NCBI GenBank assembly: GCA_949293915.1
Contig: CASFFJ010000031.1
Coordinates: 1-6,734, forward strand
DNA length: 6,734 bases
DNA from: an uncultured Christensenella sp.
GTDB taxonomy: Bacteria > Bacillota > Clostridia > Christensenellales > UBA1242
Direction of reading: 5' to 3'
Position numbers and translations under genes: made by a program. Below are positions 1-5,167 of this stretch, in pieces. The notes beneath the pieces were generated by a model. That model was given only the letters and a program-made list of their open reading frames with translations. It made no database searches and had not been told where the DNA came from. How positions within the stretch are numbered: position 1 is the first letter of the stretch; each line of letters begins with the position of its first letter.

Positions 1-204
1 AAGACTATAGCAACTGTGGATGATATAGATACAACTTATTTTGATATTGATGACAATTATCTGTATTTCTATAAAACTGTAGGTAGTCACAAATATCTTC
101 ATAGATTGACTTTTAATAACAATGCGGATGAAATTGTCGAGATGATTGGCGTATACGAAGATGCAGATGTGCCAAAGACTGATGATAGTTCAGCGGAAGA
201 GTAA
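1..204 (+). CDS. 3' end of a probable repeat or beta-propeller-like protein, 5' truncated by window edge
   Basis: The frame is open from base 1 and ends at TAA 202-204, giving 67 C-terminal residues. A GTG at 16 could be read as a start, but there is no ribosome binding site and the frame is open before it, so this is most likely the tail of a longer gene. The visible part has an aromatic, strand-rich pattern (TYFDIDDNYLYFYK, then KYLHRLTF) like one blade of DUF5050-type or propeller-like surface proteins, which repeat 'YFYK...LYRI' units. A hydrophilic acidic tail ending in SSAEE follows. The family assignment is weak inference from one repeat unit; without the upstream part I cannot say whether it is a lipoprotein. 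A terminator follows directly at 213-244. Confidence 0.6.
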   Translation, partial: KTIATVDDIDTTYFDIDDNYLYFYKTVGSHKYLHRLTFNNNADEIVEMIGVYEDADVPKTDDSSAEE

Positions 205-212
205 TAAAATAT

Positions 213-244
213 AAAAAATCTGCTTAAATCTAAGCAGTTTTTTT
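213..244 (+). terminator. Rho-independent terminator, probably bidirectional
   Basis: A 7-bp stem CTGCTTA (220-226) / TAAGCAG (231-237) with a 4-nt loop is followed on the plus strand by seven T (238-244) and preceded by six A (213-218). The A-run becomes a T-run on the minus strand, so the same hairpin can stop transcription from both sides. It lies between two convergent genes: 8 nt after the plus-strand stop at 204 and about 130 nt beyond the minus-strand stop at 372. Confidence 0.85.
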
Positions 245-260
245 AATGCGTTTAATAATA

Positions 261-278
261 TAAATAATCTATTATTTA
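261..278. repeat. Perfect AT-only inverted repeat, 8 bp arms
   Basis: TAAATAAT (261-268), a CT spacer, then ATTATTTA (271-278) form a perfect palindrome in the 245-371 gap between convergent genes. The gap holds no credible open frame and no RNA gene I recognise. The sequence is so AT-rich that a palindrome like this may arise by chance; it might aid 3'-end formation of the minus-strand transcript, which reaches this area after its stop codon. Confidence 0.3.
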
Positions 279-371
279 ATAAATTTGATGTATGTTATGT
301 TTAAATGTTCATATGATTGTTTATAGTTAATGTTTTTTATCGCATTAATATTTAAATGGTTAGTTTTAATC

Positions 372-1133
372 TTATTTTTTCTTTTTTGCCTTTTCTTTTT
401 GTTTTAAGAATTCAATTCGCTTCATTTTTTCGCGTTCAATTTGTTGTTCTTTAGCATCGGTTAAGCGTCTTGCTATCATAATTTTGGTTTCGCTTGTGGC
501 GGTTAGTTCTTTTAAATATCGTTCAAGTTTGCTAATCAAATCTTCAAAACTTGCATCTGTGTCTGCATTACTATGCTGATAAATGGTTAGAATGTTGCCA
601 TTGACAGTAAGTTTTTTATATAAATTAGTATATTTGTCTTTGTCAAATGAATATGTGATTTTTAATCCTGTGCCATTTGTACTTCTATATTCTCGACTGA
701 CTGTCTTAATGATATATGCTGGTTGTATTTTTTTTAGCAAAAATTCTGGATCAAAATTCAAGCTAGACATAAACATTGCTTTAAAACTGTCAATCAAAAA
801 ATCTTTATGTTTTAATATGCTGTCATGTGATTTGATGCGTTTAGAAAAATGTTTATAATTTGTGCGAATCGAATATCTGAATGTACTGCTAATTTTTTCT
901 GTCGCCATATTTAGTTCGGTAAAATTGCCTATTTGTGTCTTATATAAAACAATATTTGACTTTTCTAAATCATAATTTGGAGTGTCATAATATGTGAAAG
1001 TTTTCTTTATCTTTTCATCAAAATGCATATGATACTTGCCAAAAAAAGCGTTTAATTCAAGAACTTTTGGCATTGTCTTTTCACTAAACATTTCAAATCT
1101 GCGCTTTTGTCTAATTATATCAAGTGAACGCAT
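372..1133 (-). CDS. Hypothetical protein with faint CYTH/triphosphate-tunnel-like signature
   Basis: This encodes 253 residues, ATG at 1133-1131 on the minus strand, preceded by a good AAGAGGTG ribosome binding site (complement of 1139-1146). There is no signal peptide or membrane segment, so it is probably cytoplasmic. The clearest hint is YYDTPNYDLEKSNIVL at residues 48-63, which resembles the 'YFDTPDxxLxxxgixLR' strand of CYTH and VTC polyphosphate domains. Later, R147/R150 and KITYSFDKDKY (158-168) resemble the central strands. However, the N-terminal ExExK metal-binding motif is not visible, and the strand that should be acidic (LTVNGNILTIYQ, 175-186) carries no E-x-E pattern. If homologous, it may be non-catalytic or bind another ligand. 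The C-terminus (from about 226) is a highly charged helix ending in a lysine-rich tail. The assignment is tentative and the function unknown. It is transcribed divergently from the methyltransferase gene. Confidence 0.8.
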   Translation of the reverse strand: MRSLDIIRQKRRFEMFSEKTMPKVLELNAFFGKYHMHFDEKIKKTFTYYDTPNYDLEKSNIVLYKTQIGNFTELNMATEKISSTFRYSIRTNYKHFSKRIKSHDSILKHKDFLIDSFKAMFMSSLNFDPEFLLKKIQPAYIIKTVSREYRSTNGTGLKITYSFDKDKYTNLYKKLTVNGNILTIYQHSNADTDASFEDLISKLERYLKELTATSETKIMIARRLTDAKEQQIEREKMKRIEFLKQKEKAKKKK

Positions 1134-1138
1134 TTTAA

Positions 1139-1153
1139 CACCTCTTAATTATA
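1139..1153 (-). promoter_or_regulatory. Ribosome binding site and likely -10 box of the minus-strand gene
   Basis: On the minus strand, TATAAT (complement of 1148-1153) is followed almost at once by AAGAGGTG (complement of 1139-1146) and the ATG at 1133. Only an oligo-T stands at the -35 position, so the -35 is poor. A start 7 nt past the -10 would fall inside the Shine-Dalgarno sequence and leave a leader of about 8 nt. The ribosome binding site is convincing; use of this -10 is less certain. Confidence 0.45.
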
Positions 1154-1188
1154 GTTTAATTAAAAATTAAAAAAAAATCAAGAAAATA

Positions 1189-1217
1189 TAGAAATATTTC
1201 AATTTCTTTGCTATAAT
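1189..1217 (+). promoter_or_regulatory. Extended -10 promoter of the methyltransferase gene, leaderless geometry
   Basis: TATAAT at 1212-1217 is preceded by TGC (1209-1211), giving a perfect extended -10 (TGnTATAAT). TAGAAA at 1189-1194 sits 17 bp upstream as a 4/6 match to the -35 consensus. The ATG at 1224 begins 7 nt after the last base of the -10, where transcription normally starts, and there is no Shine-Dalgarno sequence between them. The mRNA therefore probably begins at or within a base or two of the start codon. Confidence 0.75.
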
Positions 1218-1223
1218 ATTCTT

Positions 1224-2561
1224 ATGTTAGAGTTTCCAAACGAATTTTTATTTAGAATGAAAGACCTTTTAAAAGATGAATTTGATGCTTTTTTGTCTAG
1301 TTTAAATCAAGAAAGAGAAAAGGCAATCTTTGTTAACGAAAATAAAATCAGTGTGCAAGATTTTTTATCTCTTGTTAAAAATGATTCAAATTTCCCACTA
1401 GAAAAAATTGATTATGAAAAGGCGGGCTTTTATATTGGTGGTATTAAATTGGGAAAGCATCCATTGCACCACGCAGGTGCTTTTTATATTCAAGAGCCAA
1501 ATGCTATGTTTACAGTGAATAGTTATTCTTTTAAGGGGAACGAATACGTACTTGATATGTGCGCTTCACCCGGTGGTAAATCTATCCAAATTGCAAATAG
1601 AATCCCTGATGGAATTTTGGTCAGCAATGAATATGTGACCGCGCGTAGTCAAATTTTATTTTCTAACATTGAACGAATGGGATTGAAAAATGTAATCATT
1701 ACAAATGACACTCCCGAAAATGTTGCATCTGCTTATGCAGGCTGTTTTGATGTCGTGCTTGTTGATGCGCCTTGCAGTGGAGAGGGGATGTTTAGGCGTG
1801 GCGAAAAAGTTATTGATGAATGGAATGTTGGACTTGCTAAAAAATGCCAAGCAAGACAGTTAAATATTTTAAACCAAGCGGATAAGGCTGTGAAACAAGA
1901 TGGAGTGATTATTTATTCTACTTGCACTTATTCATTAGAAGAAAATGAAGAAGTGATACAAATGTTTTTGTCAACTCATAATTATAAATTGTTGGATATT
2001 CCAAAGAATGAACATATGTCCAGTGGGATTGTTATTGATAATGTTGTTGATTACAAAAAATGTGTTAGATTGTATCCGCATAAATCACGCGGAGAGGGAC
2101 AATTTGTGGCGGTTATGAAAAAGATTGATGCGAACAATCTGATTGCTAATGGTAATGAAAAACTAAATAAATCCATTATTGCTAACAATTTTTTGAAAGA
2201 AAATTTAACATTGAATCTTAATCCTAGAGAAACAAATAACAAAATTTTTCATATAATTAATGAGAATATGATAAAAAGAGGAGTAAATTATATAACTAAA
2301 GGTGTGTTGTTGGGTGAGCTGGTTAAAAATCGTTTTGTGCTCGCTCATAATTTATTTACTGCTTATGGGAATCAATTCAAAAAGATAATTAATCTTAATT
2401 ACAAATCAAATGAATTATTAAAATATATTCGCGGGGATGTAGTTGATATAACAGATTTTGATGGTTACGGCACAGTTTTAGTGGATAATTGTGCGTTAGG
2501 CGGATTTAAAATAAGTGATAGCAAGTTTAAAAATCATTATCCAAAAGGTTTGAGAATTTAA
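1224..2561 (+). CDS. rsmF: RsmF/YebU-family rRNA (cytosine-5-)-methyltransferase
   Basis: This 445-residue NSUN/RsmF-type enzyme transfers a methyl group from S-adenosylmethionine to C5 of a cytosine in rRNA, in the cytoplasm. The N-terminus (LEFPNEFLFRMKDLLKDEF) matches the usual start of the family and supports the ATG at 1224. YIQEPNAM (88-95) leads into the Rossmann core. Motif I is VLDMCASPGGK (109-119), the SAM site. Motif IV is DAPCSGEGMFRR (181-192) with C184, the residue that normally helps release product. Motif VI is YSTCTYS (231-237) with C234, the expected nucleophile. RLYPHKSRGEGQFVAVMKK (282-300) closes the catalytic domain. Residues from about 310 to 445 fit the PUA-like RNA-binding tail of RsmF proteins, with KYIRGD and a terminal NHYPKGLR. 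All catalytic residues are present. The exact target cytosine cannot be told from the sequence. It has its own promoter and apparently no leader. Confidence 0.93.
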   Translation: MLEFPNEFLFRMKDLLKDEFDAFLSSLNQEREKAIFVNENKISVQDFLSLVKNDSNFPLEKIDYEKAGFYIGGIKLGKHPLHHAGAFYIQEPNAMFTVNSYSFKGNEYVLDMCASPGGKSIQIANRIPDGILVSNEYVTARSQILFSNIERMGLKNVIITNDTPENVASAYAGCFDVVLVDAPCSGEGMFRRGEKVIDEWNVGLAKKCQARQLNILNQADKAVKQDGVIIYSTCTYSLEENEEVIQMFLSTHNYKLLDIPKNEHMSSGIVIDNVVDYKKCVRLYPHKSRGEGQFVAVMKKIDANNLIANGNEKLNKSIIANNFLKENLTLNLNPRETNNKIFHIINENMIKRGVNYITKGVLLGELVKNRFVLAHNLFTAYGNQFKKIINLNYKSNELLKYIRGDVVDITDFDGYGTVLVDNCALGGFKISDSKFKNHYPKGLRI

Positions 2562-2590
2562 AAAAATAATTTTTTTAATCGAAAAATTGA

Positions 2591-2670
2591 GTTTTTTATC
2601 AAAAAAAATCAAAAAAAATCAAAAAAAATCAAAAAAAATCAAAAAAAATCAAAAAAATTTAAAAAAATTT
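2591..2670 (+). repeat. Tandem A8TC repeat with helically phased A-tracts
   Basis: Five perfect tandem copies of the 10-bp unit AAAAAAAATC occupy 2601-2650, followed by two degenerate units AAAAAAATTT (2651-2660 and 2661-2670); further A-runs at 2672-2677 and 2685-2690 nearly keep the spacing. The period is close to one turn of B-DNA, so the A-tracts lie on the same face, the classic arrangement for strong intrinsic curvature. The array ends about 12 bp before the -35 of the next gene and so may act as an upstream (UP-like) promoter element. Tandem identity also makes copy-number slippage possible. Confidence 0.9.
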
Positions 2671-2681
2671 TAAAAAAGGTA

Positions 2682-2735
2682 TTGAAAAAATTACATTCAT
2701 GCTGTATAATGATACAAACAATTAGTTTAAAGGAG
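2682..2735 (+). promoter_or_regulatory. Sigma-70-type promoter and Shine-Dalgarno of the coiled-coil protein gene
   Basis: TTGAAA (2682-2687) and TATAAT (2705-2710) are separated by 17 bp, a near-consensus housekeeping promoter. Transcription would start near 2717, giving a leader of about 27 nt that contains AAAGGAG (2729-2735), 8 nt before the ATG at 2744. The phased A-tracts lie immediately upstream. Confidence 0.88.
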
Positions 2736-2743
2736 AGTGTATT

Positions 2744-3973
2744 ATGGATGCTTGGATGGCTTTTGTTAGCATTATGGCAATTATCGCTATCGTGTTATTA
2801 GCAGGTGGACTAATCGCTTTTTTAGGCCATATGATTATAGGTGCATTTGATAGTGATAAAAAAGTTAATAGTGTTGATGTTTATGATAATAAGATTAAAC
2901 AAATCACTAATACGGCTAATACAGCAGAAAAAGAAGAAGAATTTGACTTCGAGGCAATTGATTATGCTAAGGCTGAAAAAGAAAAAGATTTAGCAAAGAA
3001 TGATGAGAGTTTTGGTCTTGATGAGTTAGAAGACATCAATGAGGATGATTTAGAGAATATTGAGAATAGATTGAAAGAAGATAAAACTTTCACTGAGTCT
3101 AATGAAGATGTTGATACATCTAATGAGGATGAATCTGATGATTTAGCTAATATTGATGATCTGCTTGATGAAATTTCAGATGATGTCGTTGATGAAGAAA
3201 AAGAAAAATCAGACAATCAAATCACTATGAGCGAAGAATTGGCTAGTTATAATATTGATGAAATCTTAAATGCCAGCGATTCGGATGAAGAAGAGACTGA
3301 TACTGAAGATGTTCCAGATGAATCAGATAATAATGATGATGGTTCAAGCGAAGTTGAGGTTGATTTAACTGAAGAAGAGACTGACAATGAAGAAGTTGTT
3401 AATGTGGAAGAGACTGAAAACAGCGAAACTGATAATACAGACAAGCAAGTTATCAATGATTTAAAAGCACAATTGGCTGAACTTAACAGACAGTTAGAAC
3501 AAGCAAGAACTCAAACAGTTGAAACTGTGTCTATTGAGATGACAGAAGAGCAATGTCTAGAAAGATTGGCTGTTTTGGAAGAAAGACTCAAAAACGTTAA
3601 ACGTGAATACAAGATTAATATGAAAGAATATCGTCCTTTGAAAAAAGTGATGAAAGACCTTGAAAAATATCAAACTAAACTACGTAGAAAAGATGCTCAA
3701 GTTGCTAAGAAAACAGTATCTTTATATGGTGTGAACAATTATGTTGATATGGATAAGGAAAACGCAGAAAAATTATCTAACGAACTTGATTTATTAGATG
3801 GTTTGCGTTTAAGTGTAAGTCGTTGCGAAGACGTTATCAATGCAAATAAAGATAGATATCCTATTCTTGAACATACTAATAAAATATTAGAAGACCAAAT
3901 TGCTCATATCGAGGCGGATATCGAATCTACTAAATTAACTTTAGAAAAAATTCGTGAAAAACAAGGCGACTAA
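2744..3973 (+). CDS. Membrane-anchored acidic coiled-coil protein of unknown function
   Basis: This encodes 409 residues; the start is fixed by AAAGGAG at 2729-2735. I do not recognise the family. Residues about 6-34 form one hydrophobic helix without a cleavage site. Few charges precede it and DSDKK follows, which suggests the bulk of the protein is cytoplasmic. Residues about 62-232 are an extremely acidic, low-complexity D/E/S/N/T linker, probably disordered. Residues 234-256 and about 266-405 are heptad-like and helical, with a more family-like block at about 285-375 (EYRPLKKVMKDL, SLYGVNNYVDMDKENAEKL, LLDGLRLSV, ANKDRYPILE). The order 'one TM helix, long linker, coiled coils' recalls division or envelope scaffolds such as EzrA, but I see no sequence match to it, so any scaffold role is inference. 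It is monocistronic: its own promoter, and a terminator 1 nt after the stop. Confidence 0.88.
   Translation: MDAWMAFVSIMAIIAIVLLAGGLIAFLGHMIIGAFDSDKKVNSVDVYDNKIKQITNTANTAEKEEEFDFEAIDYAKAEKEKDLAKNDESFGLDELEDINEDDLENIENRLKEDKTFTESNEDVDTSNEDESDDLANIDDLLDEISDDVVDEEKEKSDNQITMSEELASYNIDEILNASDSDEEETDTEDVPDESDNNDDGSSEVEVDLTEEETDNEEVVNVEETENSETDNTDKQVINDLKAQLAELNRQLEQARTQTVETVSIEMTEEQCLERLAVLEERLKNVKREYKINMKEYRPLKKVMKDLEKYQTKLRRKDAQVAKKTVSLYGVNNYVDMDKENAEKLSNELDLLDGLRLSVSRCEDVINANKDRYPILEHTNKILEDQIAHIEADIESTKLTLEKIREKQGD
3287..3417 (+). repeat. Short in-frame repeats in the acidic linker
   Basis: GAAGAAGAGACTGA occurs exactly at 3287-3300 and 3371-3384, and an 11-nt version GAAGAGACTGA recurs at 3407-3417. 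All copies are in the same reading frame and encode EEETD / EETE-like stretches of the linker. This suggests the acidic region grew or varies by short duplications. Confidence 0.6.
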
Positions 3974-3974
3974 T

Positions 3975-4002
3975 AAAAAATCTCCAAATTGGAGATTTTT
4001 TT
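3975..4002 (+). terminator. Strong Rho-independent terminator after the coiled-coil gene
   Basis: TCTCC (3981-3985) pairs with GGAGA (3991-3995) around a 5-nt AAATT loop, extended by A-U pairs from AAAAAA (3975-3980) and T7 (3996-4002). It begins next to the TAA at 3971-3973. The symmetrical A and T runs mean it could also act on the minus strand, although no minus-strand gene approaches it. Confidence 0.92.
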
Positions 4003-4082
4003 ATTTAAAATATTAAAATATACAAAAAATTTTCAAAATTAACATAATTATGAACTTATTGGCGTAAATTTTGTGAATTTTC

Positions 4083-4111
4083 TTTATATTATTAACATTT
4101 TTTATTATAAT
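4083..4111 (+). promoter_or_regulatory. Promoter of the patatin gene, leaderless geometry
   Basis: TATAAT at 4106-4111 lies exactly 6 nt before the ATG at 4118, and TTTATA at 4083-4088 sits 17 bp upstream as a 4/6 -35. There is no Shine-Dalgarno sequence before the ATG. This copies the layout at 1189-1224 and predicts transcription starting at the start codon. In such AT-rich DNA a lone TATAAT could be chance, so the identical spacing is the main support. Confidence 0.6.
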
Positions 4112-4117
4112 AAAATT

Positions 4118-4951
4118 ATGAAACTTTCAGAAAAAATAAAAATTAAAAAGAAGAAAAAGTTTAGGGAAAAGTATAAAATTGGCTTATGTCTTAGCGGAGG
4201 CGGGGTACGTGGCTTTGCGCATATGGGTGCATTTAAAGCGTTTGAAGAATATGGTATAAAATTCGATATGGTGGCAGGCACTAGTGCAGGTAGTTTATTT
4301 GGTATGTTGTATGCATCAAATTATTCATATGCTGATATGTACAAATTAACAAATAGTATCAAAACAGCAGATTTTAAGAAGTCTAAACTAGGTTTTTTGC
4401 CATCAAAAATGGATTTGTTACAAAATCTTATTCAAACAATTGCTCCGGTTGAAAAATTAGAGCAACTTCCTATTCCGCTTTTTGTAGTCGCTGTCGATAT
4501 TAGGACAGGCAGAGAGATGGATTTTTCTACTGGCAGTATTGCACCAATTTTGGCGGGGAGTTGCGCTGTTCCGTATGTTTTCTACCCTGTTAAATATAAA
4601 GATATGCTTTTAGTAGATGGTGGTGTTTTAAATAATATTCCAGCGGATGTTTTAAGAGAAAATGGCTGTGATTTTGTAATTACTATCGACTGTAATTGTG
4701 CGCGTGGACAAGGAACAACTAGCAATAAGTTTACTTCACAATTATCCGCTTGCTTTGGTATTATGCTTGCGAGTAATTCTAAAAATGGTATAAAAAATAG
4801 TGATATTGTGATTTGTCCAAAATTATCAAATTATAATTTCTTGAAATTAAAAGAAAAAGATGCTATAATTCAAGAAGGATATGATGCTGTTATTCGCATA
4901 TTGCCAGAAATAGAAAAATTGTTAATGGGTGAATACAGAAAAAAATGGTAA
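4118..4951 (+). CDS. Patatin-like phospholipase / acyl hydrolase
   Basis: This encodes 277 residues from the ATG at 4118. It is a patatin-family serine hydrolase that would cleave acyl groups from lipids using a Ser-Asp dyad. The oxyanion-hole loop is LSGGGVRGFAHMG (25-37), the nucleophile elbow is AGTSAGS (53-59) with S56, and the catalytic Asp is D167 in VDGG (166-169). All active-site elements are present and the length fits the short bacterial (RssA/YlbK-like) members. There is no signal peptide. The N-terminus is strongly basic (KIKIKKKKKFREKYK, 6-20) and could bind acidic membrane lipids, so an inner-face membrane role is plausible but inferred. A GTG at 4073 in the same frame would add 15 residues, but has no ribosome binding site and lies upstream of the likely promoter. 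The next gene begins 1 nt after the stop, so the two are probably co-transcribed. Confidence 0.9.
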   Translation: MKLSEKIKIKKKKKFREKYKIGLCLSGGGVRGFAHMGAFKAFEEYGIKFDMVAGTSAGSLFGMLYASNYSYADMYKLTNSIKTADFKKSKLGFLPSKMDLLQNLIQTIAPVEKLEQLPIPLFVVAVDIRTGREMDFSTGSIAPILAGSCAVPYVFYPVKYKDMLLVDGGVLNNIPADVLRENGCDFVITIDCNCARGQGTTSNKFTSQLSACFGIMLASNSKNGIKNSDIVICPKLSNYNFLKLKEKDAIIQEGYDAVIRILPEIEKLLMGEYRKKW

Positions 4952-5098
4952 AATGGTCAAATCATCACGAAAGAGAATAATTTTTATAATTGTTTTGTGC
5001 TCAATAATTTTATTATTGTGCCTGTTTGCACCTTTAGTTAGCGACTCTTTCTACAAGTTTTTGATAACAAAATGCAATGTCGTGTATGCGCGTGATAA

Positions 5099-5103
5099 TT
5101 TTT
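5099..5103 (+). other. Frameshift site: T5 run next to an in-frame TAG
   Basis: Codons AAT TTT TAG (5097-5105) end the upstream frame; TTT TTA GTA CAC starting at 5099 continues in the -1 frame. No classic X-XXY-YYZ slippery heptamer is present, and I saw no obvious strong stem-loop just downstream. Slippage of the P-site TTT by one base gives perfect re-pairing. Confidence 0.75.
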
Positions 5104-5167
5104 AGTACACTTTGTTTCAGTTGGTCAAGGTGATGCAATTGCAATAAATCTGCCTGATGGTAAAATT

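Noticed and set aside
583..858. Plus-strand 91-residue open frame
   Set aside because: Lies wholly inside the minus-strand 253-residue gene, lacks a Shine-Dalgarno sequence and resembles no protein family.
1656..2242. Minus-strand frames opposite the methyltransferase gene
   Set aside because: Antisense shadows of a clearly assigned enzyme gene.
2558..2578. TTAAAAAAA-TAA-TTTTTTTAA palindrome as the terminator of the methyltransferase gene
   Set aside because: The stem is all A-T and weak, and there is no separate U-tract after it. It may contribute, but I would not call it a terminator.
2601..2670. Tandem A8TC units as a CRISPR or other defence array
   Set aside because: The unit is only 10 bp with no spacers, and there are no cas genes; it is a simple repeat with helical phasing.
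2962..3456. Two serine-rich minus-strand open frames (2962-3216 and 3247-3456)
   Set aside because: They are the antisense of D/E-rich codons (GAT, GAA read backwards give TCA/TTC-type serine-rich peptides) and have no ribosome binding site; the plus-strand gene explains the DNA.
4073..4117. GTG start adding 15 residues to the patatin
   Set aside because: No ribosome binding site, it overlaps the likely promoter, and the family does not need the extra residues.
5090..5110. Classic programmed -1 frameshift (slippery heptamer plus structure)
   Set aside because: The heptamer in the zero frame is T AAT TTT, not X XXY YYZ, and no strong downstream stem is apparent; only single-tRNA slippage at TTT-TAG remains possible.
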